Shown here: positions 1 through 6,780 of the stretch, in pieces
Layout of the letters: each line of letters begins with the position of its first letter
Numbering within the stretch: position 1 is the stretch's first letter
Origin: an uncultured Brachyspira sp.
GTDB taxonomy: Bacteria > Spirochaetota > Brachyspiria > Brachyspirales > Brachyspiraceae
DNA length: 7,525 nt
Reading direction: 5' to 3'
Assembly (NCBI GenBank): GCA_934725655.1
Contig: CAKVCJ010000084.1
Coordinates: forward strand, 1 to 7,525
Translations under genes and position numbers: made by a program
The notes under the pieces: generated by a model
Told to the model about the DNA's origin: nothing
Seen by the model: only the letters and a program-made list of their open reading frames with translations
The model's database searches: none

Positions 1-94
1 TTGGGTTATTTATATTATAAGGAATACCTACTTTTTTTAACTAAAAAATGTGCAATATCTCTGGCTCCTAAACATATAGTAAAAATTATATTAT

Positions 95-123
95 TTGTCA
101 AAAAAAACAATATGATTTATAAT
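95..123 (+). promoter_or_regulatory. Sigma-70-type promoter of the M20 amidohydrolase gene
   Basis: A -35 box TTGTCA (95-100, five of six consensus bases) and a perfect -10 box TATAAT (118-123) are separated by 17 bases. Transcription would start near 130 and give a leader of about 44 bases before the ATG at 174. In such AT-rich DNA a -10 match alone means little, but the pair at ideal spacing directly upstream of a gene is persuasive. No operator-like inverted repeat is evident. Confidence 0.6.
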
Positions 124-173
124 ATCAAAACAGTATTTAATTTAGAATAAATCTCAAATGGTATTTTATCTTT

Positions 174-1403
174 ATGAAACAAGAAACATACAATATTTTA
201 GAAGCTATTAAAATAAAAATAAGAGAAATAGAGAATGAACTAATAGATGTAAGAAGACATATTCATTCATATCCAGAATTGAGCAATAATGAATTTAATA
301 CAATGGAGTTTATATCTAATTATTTAACCTCTCATAATATAAACCACAAAACAAAAATAGCTAATACTGGGATTATAGCAGATATAATAGGAGAAGATAA
401 AAATTTTACTATAGCTTTTAGGGCTGATATAGATGCCTTGCCAATAGAAGATTTAAAACACTGCAGCTACGCTTCAAAGAATAAAGGAGTTTGTCATGCC
501 TGCGGACATGATGTGCATACTGCAATAAATATGGGAATAGCAAGAATATTTTCAAACAAAGATAAAAAATTTACACCCCCATGCAATATAAGACTAATAT
601 TTCAGCCCGCAGAAGAAACAACAGGCGGCGCTTCTAATATGATAAAAGAAAATGCCTTACATAATGTTAATATAGTATATGCTCTTCATGTAGATTCAAA
701 CACAGATGTAGGAAGTATAAAAATAACAGATAATATAGTTAATGCGAGCTGTTTAGATTTCAAAATAAAAGTATACGGCAAAAAATCTCATGGCGCTAAT
801 CCCGCTGACGGAGTTGATGCTATAGTAGTATCGGCTAATATCATAAATGCAATACAAACTATTATAAGCAGAAATATATATGTAGGAGAAGCATCTGTTA
901 TTACAATAGGAACTATTAATGGAGGAAAAGCTACAAATGTGATATGCGATTATGTGGAAATGACCGGCACTATTAGAGCATTAAAAGACACAACTATTAA
1001 TAATATTATAAATAAAATAAAAAAAATAATTAAAAATATAGCTCTCTCAATGGAAGCAGACGGAGAGTTTATAGAAACTACTTATTTTCCAAGTTTGGTT
1101 AATTGGAAAGAAGCTTCAAATATTATAGAAGAAAATGCAATTAAATTATTAGGCGAGAACAAAGTACTAAATACAAAACCTTCATTAGGTGCTGAAGATT
1201 TTTCATATTTTATATTAAATAAACCGGGGGCTTTTTTTAATCTTGGAGCAAGAAACAAGAAAAAAGCAATAATACATAATGCTCATAATGGGTTATTTGA
1301 TGTAGATGAATCCTGTATTGCAATAGGGCTTACATTGCAAATAATGAATATTTATAATACTTACCTTAAAAAAGATATGTTTCCAATAGGAATGCATAGA
1401 TAA
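174..1403 (+). CDS. M20D-family metallo-amidohydrolase (N-acyl-amino-acid / hippurate hydrolase type)
   Basis: Predicted cytoplasmic zinc-type amidohydrolase that splits N-acylated amino acids or related amides into a carboxylate and an amino acid. The 409 residues fit the usual 380-410 of the HipO/AmaA/IAA-amino-acid hydrolase group. Visible motifs are RRHIHSYPELS (27-37), RADIDALPIE (83-92), CHACGHDVHTA with likely metal ligands Cys110 and His112 (107-117), FQPAEE with catalytic/ligand Glu147-Glu148, ALHVD with His172, GAEDFSYF near the C-terminus, and a terminal His (368 or 371) before FDVDE. No signal peptide is seen. ATG 174 is the only reasonable start: an in-frame stop lies at 138-140 and the next Met falls after the conserved HxxPEL motif. 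No clear Shine-Dalgarno precedes it, which is unusual beside the other genes here. It is monocistronic by its own promoter and the separate promoter of the next gene. Substrate is not readable from the sequence; a peptide or diaminopimelate-derivative hydrolase is possible. Confidence 0.9.
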   Translation: MKQETYNILEAIKIKIREIENELIDVRRHIHSYPELSNNEFNTMEFISNYLTSHNINHKTKIANTGIIADIIGEDKNFTIAFRADIDALPIEDLKHCSYASKNKGVCHACGHDVHTAINMGIARIFSNKDKKFTPPCNIRLIFQPAEETTGGASNMIKENALHNVNIVYALHVDSNTDVGSIKITDNIVNASCLDFKIKVYGKKSHGANPADGVDAIVVSANIINAIQTIISRNIYVGEASVITIGTINGGKATNVICDYVEMTGTIRALKDTTINNIINKIKKIIKNIALSMEADGEFIETTYFPSLVNWKEASNIIEENAIKLLGENKVLNTKPSLGAEDFSYFILNKPGAFFNLGARNKKKAIIHNAHNGLFDVDESCIAIGLTLQIMNIYNTYLKKDMFPIGMHR

Positions 1404-1429
1404 TATTTTCAAATAACAAAAAAAATTTA

Positions 1430-1457
1430 TTGACAATACTATATTATAAAATATAAT
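1430..1457 (+). promoter_or_regulatory. Consensus sigma-70 promoter of oppA
   Basis: A perfect -35 box TTGACA (1430-1435) and a perfect -10 box TATAAT (1452-1457) are separated by 16 bases, 35 bases before the ATG at 1492. Both hexamers match consensus exactly, so strong constitutive transcription is expected. It lies just after the stop of the upstream amidohydrolase gene (1401-1403). There is no GC-rich hairpin terminator between the two genes. Confidence 0.75.
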
Positions 1458-1491
1458 ATTTCTAAAAAAATCCATACTAAGGGTGGGTAAT

Positions 1492-3096
1492 ATGAAGAAA
1501 TATATTATTATTCTTACCGCTTTATTCTTATCTTTTTTATCTTGTACAAATAAAAACACTATTGATGAAAACACTGTATATGTAAATCTTGGGGCAGAAC
1601 CAAAAACTATAGACCCCGCTTTAAATATCACATTACAAGGCTCTACTTATGTAACCCATTTATTTGAATGCTTAACTACAAAATATAAAGATATAGCAAT
1701 TCAGCCAGGCGCTGCAGAAAGCTGGGATATATCTGAAGACGGCCTTACATATATATTTCATTTAAGAACAAACGGCAAATGGTCTGACGGAAAACCTCTA
1801 ACAGCACAAGATTTTGAATATTCTTGGAAGAGGGTTGTTGATCCCAATACAGCAAGCGAGCCGAGCTATTTATTTGAGCCTATACTTAATTTTTCTAATG
1901 TTAATGCGGGATATATGCCAGTTGATGAGTTTGGCATAAAGGCTTTAGATGATTATACATTAGAAGTAAAATTAGAATATCCTACTGCTTATTTCTTAGA
2001 GCTTGTAAATTTGCCTGTATTTTCACCTGTGCGAAAAGATATGGTAGAAAAAAATCCTGACAACTGGACTAGAGACCCAAAAACTTGTATTGGAAATGGT
2101 GCTTTTATGCTAAAAGAAAGAAAACCAGATCAAAGCATCACTGTTGTAAAAAACACCAACTATTGGGGAGCTGACACAATAGTTGCTGAAAGAATTAAAT
2201 TCATTCTTATGGATAATCCTAATTCGGCAGTTGCGGGAGTTAAAGAAGGCTCTCTTCATTTCTCTGACCAATTTCCTCATCAAGATATAGACACTCTAAA
2301 AGAAGAAGGATTAATAGATATAGCAACAAGGATAGGAACTCAATATTATGCACTTAATACTACAAACGAAACTCTAAAAGACAAAAGAGTAAGAAAAGCA
2401 TTATCACTTGCTATAGACAGAAATTATATAGTAGATAATATAATAAAATCAGGAAAACCTGCAGGTGCATTAGTACCTTGGGGTGTTACCGATGTAGAAG
2501 GTTACTTTAGAGATAATGCCGGCGAATATATAAGCACAAACAAAGCAGATTATCAAAAAAATGTAGAAGAAGCTAAAAAATTAATGGCAGAGGCAGGATA
2601 CCCAAACGGAGAAGGTTTTCCTGTATTAGAGTTTTATCTTACATTCAGCAATGATATACCTATGTTTGAAGCTGTGCAGAATATGTGGAAAGAAAATCTC
2701 GGTATAGATGTTAAACTTACACAAATGGAGTTTGCACCGTTTATTCATGCATTTAGAACAGAGAGAAATTATACTATGGCTGCTGCGAGTTGGACTGGAA
2801 GCTATAATGACCCTACTACTTTTTTAGGTATGTTTGTTAGCTATTCATATAAGAACCACTCTCTATTTACAAATAAGGCTTTTGATGAAGCAATCAGCAT
2901 AGCATCAAAAACTACTGACCAAAATATCAGAATGAGAGAATTACATAAAGCAGAAAAAATACTTATAGAAGATGAGGCTGTTATAATACCTATAGCATAT
3001 TTTGAACCTGCTGTATTAAAAAGCCCTAAATTAAAAGATGTATTTTATATACCTTTTGCACAATATAAATTTTCTTATTCGTATTTGGAAAAATAG
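1492..3096 (+). CDS. oppA: Oligopeptide ABC transporter substrate-binding lipoprotein (SBP family 5, OppA-like)
   Basis: Lipid-anchored solute-binding protein that captures oligopeptides and delivers them to an Opp-type ABC permease. From ATG 1492 the product has 534 residues, normal for OppA. The N-terminus is a lipoprotein signal: Lys2-Lys3, a hydrophobic stretch 4-16, and lipobox LFLSFLSC with Cys18 as the predicted lipidated residue. The mature part shows family 5 signatures: AEPKTIDPALN (35-45), WSDGKPLTAQDFEYSW from Trp97 followed by a KRVVDP stretch, VRKALSLAIDR near 300-310, and a late WTGSYNDPTTFLGMF motif. A GTG at 1483 would add three residues (MGN) but would use up the ribosome-binding sequence AAGGGTGG (1479-1486), so ATG 1492 is preferred. 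No oppBCDF genes flank it, so it must use a permease encoded elsewhere. Brachyspira is known to carry several such binding lipoproteins. Peptide specificity is inferred from overall resemblance; a different family 5 ligand cannot be excluded. Confidence 0.92.
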   Translation: MKKYIIILTALFLSFLSCTNKNTIDENTVYVNLGAEPKTIDPALNITLQGSTYVTHLFECLTTKYKDIAIQPGAAESWDISEDGLTYIFHLRTNGKWSDGKPLTAQDFEYSWKRVVDPNTASEPSYLFEPILNFSNVNAGYMPVDEFGIKALDDYTLEVKLEYPTAYFLELVNLPVFSPVRKDMVEKNPDNWTRDPKTCIGNGAFMLKERKPDQSITVVKNTNYWGADTIVAERIKFILMDNPNSAVAGVKEGSLHFSDQFPHQDIDTLKEEGLIDIATRIGTQYYALNTTNETLKDKRVRKALSLAIDRNYIVDNIIKSGKPAGALVPWGVTDVEGYFRDNAGEYISTNKADYQKNVEEAKKLMAEAGYPNGEGFPVLEFYLTFSNDIPMFEAVQNMWKENLGIDVKLTQMEFAPFIHAFRTERNYTMAAASWTGSYNDPTTFLGMFVSYSYKNHSLFTNKAFDEAISIASKTTDQNIRMRELHKAEKILIEDEAVIIPIAYFEPAVLKSPKLKDVFYIPFAQYKFSYSYLEK

Positions 3097-3212
3097 TTTT
3101 TATATAGCAATAAAATATGCAGTATAGTAATTATTGAAGCATTATTTTATAATTTATATAAATATAAAAAATTATTATGATAACTAAAAGAAATAGTATT
3201 ATAGAATAAAAC

Positions 3213-3241
3213 TTGACAAAAATATGACATAATAGTAAAAT
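3213..3241 (+). promoter_or_regulatory. Sigma-70-type promoter of the rpmF-plsX operon
   Basis: A perfect -35 box TTGACA (3213-3218) and a -10 box TAAAAT (3236-3241, five of six) are separated by the ideal 17 bases. Transcription would start near 3248 and leave a leader of about 50 bases before rpmF. The 5-bp inverted repeat TAATT-GTTTT-AATTA in the leader is AT-only and weak. The rest of the oppA-rpmF spacer (3097-3212) shows no gene and no convincing terminator. Confidence 0.65.
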
Positions 3242-3298
3242 ATACCTTAATTGTTTTAATTATGATTATTATGTAACTATTTTTAAGGAGAATAAAAA

Positions 3299-3493
3299 AT
3301 GGCTGTACCTAAGCATAGAAAATCGAAATCAAAAAAAAGATCAAGACAAGCTGCTAATGACAAAAGATTTTTAGGTTCTTTATCAATATGTCCTCAATGC
3401 GGAGCAGAAAGAATGCCGCATAGAATTTGTCCGGAATGCGGTTTCTATAAAGACAGAGTAGTAAAAGCTAATAAAAATCAAAATGCTGGTTGA
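3299..3493 (+). CDS. rpmF: 50S ribosomal protein L32 (bL32), zinc-ribbon form
   Basis: Structural protein of the large ribosomal subunit. The 64 residues match the family length. The start MAVPKHRKSKSKKRSRQA is the signature L32 N-terminus, rich in Lys/Arg for rRNA binding. A zinc ribbon is formed by Cys31, Cys34, Cys44 and Cys47 in two CPxCG knuckles, so this is the zinc-binding (C+) paralogue rather than the cysteine-free form. A strong Shine-Dalgarno AAGGAG (3285-3290) sits 8 bases before the ATG. The gene ends in tandem stops TGA-TAA and is followed after 38 bases by plsX, the usual arrangement that ties phospholipid synthesis to ribosome production. The DUF177 (YceD) gene that often precedes rpmF is not present; oppA is upstream instead. 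Confidence 0.97.
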   Translation: MAVPKHRKSKSKKRSRQAANDKRFLGSLSICPQCGAERMPHRICPECGFYKDRVVKANKNQNAG

Positions 3494-3531
3494 TAAATAA
3501 TATAATAATAAAATAAATAATAGGATTTTCA

Positions 3532-4551
3532 ATGAATTTATCTATAGATGTGGCTAGCGGTGAAAAGCCTTTAAATGAATTAGTTATTGGTGCTATCGAA
3601 TCTTTATCTTTAAATAAAGATGTTAATTTAATATTAGTAGGTAATGAAAGAGATATCACCAAAGCATTATCTTCATCAAAATACGATAAAAATCGTGTAG
3701 ATATAAAACATAGCGATTCTATAATAGAAATGACAGAAAGTCCTGCAGTTGCTATTAAACATAAAAAAAATGCTTCTGTATTGGTAGCAGCGCGTTTGGT
3801 ATCAGACCAAAAAGCTGATGGTTTTTTTTCACCCGGAAATACTGGTGCTACTTTAGCGGCTGCTCTTACAGAAATAGGCCGTTTAAAAGGGGTTATGCGT
3901 CCGCCTTTAGTATCCACACTTCCTAAAATAGGCGGTGAATTTTGTATGATGGATATGGGGGCAAATGTAGATTGTACTCCAGATTATATGGCTCAATTTG
4001 CTGTTATGGGAAGAGTGTTCGCTAAAAGATATATGAATATAAGTAATCCGAGAGTTGCTCTTCTAAATATAGGCGAAGAAGACAGCAAAGGAAATATTGC
4101 TGTGAAAAAATATTTTGAACGCCTCGAAAAAATGAAAAAGGTTAATTTTGTCGGTAATGTCGAGCCTAATAGTATGCTTAAATCTGATGTTGCTGATGTT
4201 GTACTTTCAGATGGATTTGATGGTAATATAGTACTAAAAAGTATCGAAGGAAGTGCTAGTTTAATAGTAAATATGCTAAAAAGTGAAATAAAAAAGAACC
4301 CTCTTAATATGATGGGTGCTGTTATGATGAAATCAGTATTCAAAAATCTAAAAACTCAAATGAGTTCCGATTCTTATGGTTCTGCTATATTGCTTGGTTT
4401 AAATGGGGGAGCTTTTGCAGGACATGGCACAACAAGCGGAAATGGAGTAAAAAACGCAATACTTAATATGTATAAATTTTTAGATGCAAAAGTTAATGAA
4501 AAAATAGCTAAAGAACTATTGGAATCTGGTGTGAAAAGAAGAATTTTTTAA
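3532..4551 (+). CDS. plsX: Phosphate acyltransferase PlsX (acyl-ACP:phosphate acyltransferase)
   Basis: Peripheral-membrane enzyme that converts acyl-ACP and phosphate into acyl-phosphate, the acyl donor used by PlsY in the first step of phosphatidic acid synthesis. The 339 residues fit the family. Clear motifs are SPGNTGAT (100-107, usually SAGNTGA), RPPLVSTLP, MDMGANVDC (140-148), LLNIGEEDSKGN (around 177-188), FVGNVEP, DGFDGNIVLKSIEG (227-240) and a C-terminal LLGLNGGAFAGHGTTSGNGVKNAI segment. The N-terminal motif, normally DxMGGDxxP, reads DVASGEKPL (6-14), so Met and the GGD are replaced; the remainder looks intact. A Shine-Dalgarno AGGA (3522-3525) precedes the ATG by 6 bases. It is translated from the rpmF transcript and followed 15 bases later, in the same reading frame, by the FabH-like gene. 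The function is confident; full activity with the altered N-terminal motif is presumed. Confidence 0.95.
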   Translation: MNLSIDVASGEKPLNELVIGAIESLSLNKDVNLILVGNERDITKALSSSKYDKNRVDIKHSDSIIEMTESPAVAIKHKKNASVLVAARLVSDQKADGFFSPGNTGATLAAALTEIGRLKGVMRPPLVSTLPKIGGEFCMMDMGANVDCTPDYMAQFAVMGRVFAKRYMNISNPRVALLNIGEEDSKGNIAVKKYFERLEKMKKVNFVGNVEPNSMLKSDVADVVLSDGFDGNIVLKSIEGSASLIVNMLKSEIKKNPLNMMGAVMMKSVFKNLKTQMSSDSYGSAILLGLNGGAFAGHGTTSGNGVKNAILNMYKFLDAKVNEKIAKELLESGVKRRIF

Positions 4552-4566
4552 AAGGATTTTTCAAAT

Positions 4567-5421
4567 ATGGTATATATTAAATCTTGTAAGGGCACTTATA
4601 AAAATAAACAAACCTCTATGCCCGCATCTGAATTAGCTATGGAATCTATTAAACTTGCTATCAAAGATATAAATCCAGACTCTATAGATGCTATCATTTG
4701 TGCTACTGTTACTAAAGACTATGTCTACCCTTCCACTGCTTGTATATTAGCCGGTAAAATTAATGCTAAAAATGCTTTTTGTTTTGATATAGAAAGTGAT
4801 TTCACTGGTTTTATATCAGCTTTAAGGCTTGCTTATGCTTTTATAAAAAGTAATAGATATAAAAATATTTTAGTAGTGGCTGCTGAATCTTTTTATATTT
4901 GCGATGACACCAATAGATTCGATGATGCTTCTGTGGCGGCATTAGTTTCTAATGAAAAATCAGACATTGAAATAGATTTTATAGATTCTGTTACAGACGG
5001 AAATGCTTTAGAAAACTGTTATATCCCTATGGGAGGAACCGCTAAGCCGTACACTAAAGAAGGGGTTAATAATAAAGAGCATTTTATCTCTATAAAAAAT
5101 AATAATATATTTGAAGATGAAGCTAAAAAGGCTGCTTTATATATAAAAGAAATTTTGTCAAAAAATAATATAGAACCTAATTATTATATACCATCATATT
5201 CAAACAAGAATGCTTTTGATGCTTTTGTTAATACTTTAAATGTTTCAAAAGATATTGTTTACGCAAAAATGGAAAATGCAAACTCTTCATTGAGTGCTTC
5301 TTCAGGAGTTGCTCTTTCTATGGCTTTAGAAGATGGAAGTATAAAGAAAAATACCAAATTAGCTTTATGCAGTTATGGAAGCGGATATACTAGGGCTGTT
5401 GCTATACTAAATATTAAATAA
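4567..5421 (+). CDS. FabH-like (KAS III / thiolase-fold) protein, apparently lacking catalytic Cys and His
   Basis: In this position after plsX one expects FabH, which starts fatty-acid synthesis by condensing acetyl-CoA with malonyl-ACP. The 284-residue product resembles FabH: PDSIDAIICAT followed by YPSTACILAGKI (37-65), FDIESDFTGFISAL (73-86, matching FDVAAACAGFTYAL), a RYKNILVVAAES strand (97-108), and a C-terminal SYGSGYTRAVAIL (269-281, matching the FGGGFTWGSALV region). Aligned by eye with E. coli FabH, catalytic Cys112 is replaced by Phe79, the His of VPHQAN by Ser210 (IPSYSN), and only the Asn survives, as Asn239. FGDGAGA reads FDDASVA. About 35 N-terminal residues, including the Trp/Arg CoA-binding segment, are absent. 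The start is fixed because plsX's stop is in frame five codons upstream; Shine-Dalgarno AAGGA (4552-4556) supports ATG 4567. The frame is intact with no internal stop, so this looks like a maintained non-catalytic homologue rather than a decayed gene. Its role is unknown; a scaffold, acyl-ACP/CoA sensor or partner of PlsX are guesses. Confidence 0.75.
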   Translation: MVYIKSCKGTYKNKQTSMPASELAMESIKLAIKDINPDSIDAIICATVTKDYVYPSTACILAGKINAKNAFCFDIESDFTGFISALRLAYAFIKSNRYKNILVVAAESFYICDDTNRFDDASVAALVSNEKSDIEIDFIDSVTDGNALENCYIPMGGTAKPYTKEGVNNKEHFISIKNNNIFEDEAKKAALYIKEILSKNNIEPNYYIPSYSNKNAFDAFVNTLNVSKDIVYAKMENANSSLSASSGVALSMALEDGSIKKNTKLALCSYGSGYTRAVAILNIK

Positions 5422-5468
5422 ATATTATTGATTTATATATATAAAAAGTTAAATGAGGGATATATATT

Positions 5469-6776
5469 ATGAAGTTAGGTAAATTTCGTTTTGGGGGCGT
5501 ACATCCTCATGACAGCAAAGATACTGCTCAAATAGCCTCTTCCGCTATGACTCAAGCTCCAAAATCGGTTTTAATATCAATGGCGCAGCATATAGGGGCC
5601 CCTGCTAAAATGTTAAAAAACAAAGGGGATAAAGTTCAAAGAGGAGAAATCATCGGAGAGGCTAACGGATATGTATCTGGAAATGTGTTTTCTTCTGTTA
5701 GCGGTACTATTGCAAATATAGAAATTGCTCCGCCGCCTTTGGGAAGGGGGGCTAATGCTTTTCTCATCAATTTAGATGTAGAAGCTAATAATGTTGATTT
5801 CCCTCTAAATAATAATTACACAACATTAACTGCTGAAGAGATGTCTAAGAAGATTCAAAATGCTGGAATAGTTGGTATGGGAGGAGCTACTTTCCCTACT
5901 AATGTTAAAGTTGATGGGGCTGCTAAGGGTAATTGCGATACTTTAATTATTAACGGGGTTGAATGCGAGCCTTACATTACAAGCGATTATAGGCTTATGA
6001 TGGAGCATACTGAAGATTTATTCAAAGGCATAGAAATCTTAAGAAAAATTATTCCTTCTGTAAAAAGAACGGTTATTGGAATAGAGGCTAATAAACCTTT
6101 GGCTATTGAAGAGATGGGAAAGGTTGCTAAAAATTACAATGTTGAAGTAATGCCTTTAAGACTTCGTTATCCGCAGGGTGCTGAAAAGATGCTTATTGAT
6201 GCTACAACTGGAAGGGTTGTACCTGTAGGCAAGCTTCCTATGGATGTTAATGTTTTAGTTGTAAATATAGCTACTTTATATGCTATATATGAAGCTGTTG
6301 CTAAAGATAAACCATTAATAGAGAGAATAGTTACTGTATCAGGCGATGCTATAAAAGAACATAAAAACATTTGGGTGCCGCTTGGTACTCCTATTTCACA
6401 TATAGTTAATGAATGCGGAGGGCTTATTTCTGAAGATGTACTTGTTATAGCAGGAGGCCCTATGATGGGAGCAAGTATACCTAACTTGGAACAGTGCGTT
6501 AATAAGGGTACTAACTCTTTACTTTTCTTAGATAAAAATAAATTGCCTAAAGAAGTTGAATATCCTTGTATTAAATGCGGAAGATGCGCTAATGCATGTC
6601 CGCTTCATCTTTCTCCTACTGAAATAGCTCATACTGCTAAGGCTAAAATTAAAGACAGATTAAATGCTTTGGATATAGCTACTTGTTTTGAATGCGGCTG
6701 CTGTTCTTATATATGTCCTTCCAAAATACCTTTGGTGCAATGGATTAGATATGGTAAAGATTTGTTAAGGAGATAA
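5469..6776 (+). CDS. rnfC: Rnf complex iron-sulfur/NADH-binding subunit RnfC
   Basis: Peripheral subunit of the membrane Rnf complex, which couples ferredoxin:NAD+ electron transfer to Na+ or H+ pumping; RnfC carries the NAD(H)/FMN site and two [4Fe-4S] clusters. The 435 residues fit compact anaerobe-type RnfC without the long C-terminal repeat tail of E. coli RsxC. Order of elements: FRFGGVHPHDSK (6-17), an SQHIG-like segment followed by GDKVQRGEIIGEANGYVS (53-70) of the barrel-sandwich N-domain, the nucleotide/FMN site GMGGATFPTNVK (136-147), NGVECEPYITSDYRLM (162-177), then the cluster motifs Cys367-370-373-377 and Cys406-409-412-416 ending in a PSKIPLVQWIR segment. A Shine-Dalgarno GAGGGA (5455-5460) lies 8 bases before the ATG. 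A 47-base AT-rich gap separates it from the FabH-like gene, with no clear promoter or terminator, so readthrough from the lipid genes is plausible. rnfD follows 4 bases after its stop. Confidence 0.95.
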   Translation: MKLGKFRFGGVHPHDSKDTAQIASSAMTQAPKSVLISMAQHIGAPAKMLKNKGDKVQRGEIIGEANGYVSGNVFSSVSGTIANIEIAPPPLGRGANAFLINLDVEANNVDFPLNNNYTTLTAEEMSKKIQNAGIVGMGGATFPTNVKVDGAAKGNCDTLIINGVECEPYITSDYRLMMEHTEDLFKGIEILRKIIPSVKRTVIGIEANKPLAIEEMGKVAKNYNVEVMPLRLRYPQGAEKMLIDATTGRVVPVGKLPMDVNVLVVNIATLYAIYEAVAKDKPLIERIVTVSGDAIKEHKNIWVPLGTPISHIVNECGGLISEDVLVIAGGPMMGASIPNLEQCVNKGTNSLLFLDKNKLPKEVEYPCIKCGRCANACPLHLSPTEIAHTAKAKIKDRLNALDIATCFECGCCSYICPSKIPLVQWIRYGKDLLRR

Positions 6777-6780
6777 GATA

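Noticed and set aside
10..120. Minus-strand open frame at the left edge
   Set aside because: It is short, begins after a stop without ATG or ribosome-binding site, and coincides with a good + strand promoter.
1483..1491. GTG at 1483 as an alternative oppA start
   Set aside because: It overlaps the likely ribosome-binding sequence AAGGGTGG and adds MGN before the canonical MKK signal-peptide start; ATG 1492 is better placed.
1293..1631. Minus-strand open frame of 112 codons
   Set aside because: It spans the end of the amidohydrolase gene, the oppA promoter and the oppA signal peptide; the product is low-complexity hydrophobic with no family motif and no ribosome-binding site.
3140..3180. AT-only inverted repeat (ATAATTT...AAATTAT) after oppA as a terminator
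   Set aside because: The stem has no GC pairs and there is no U-tract directly after it; such repeats are expected by chance in DNA this AT-rich.
3468..3917. Minus-strand open frame of 149 codons
   Set aside because: It is the antisense of the well-conserved plsX coding sequence and resembles no known protein.
3993..4343. Minus-strand open frame of 116 codons
   Set aside because: Antisense shadow inside plsX, rich in Ser/Thr/Ile/Phe as expected from reverse-complemented codons.
6167..6370. Minus-strand open frame of 67 codons
   Set aside because: Antisense shadow inside rnfC with no supporting signals.
6684..6719. Extra cysteine (CGCC) in the second RnfC cluster motif as a novelty
   Set aside because: Cys411 is additional to the four expected ligands, and, from memory, CGCCSYICP-type motifs occur in other RnfC proteins of anaerobes.
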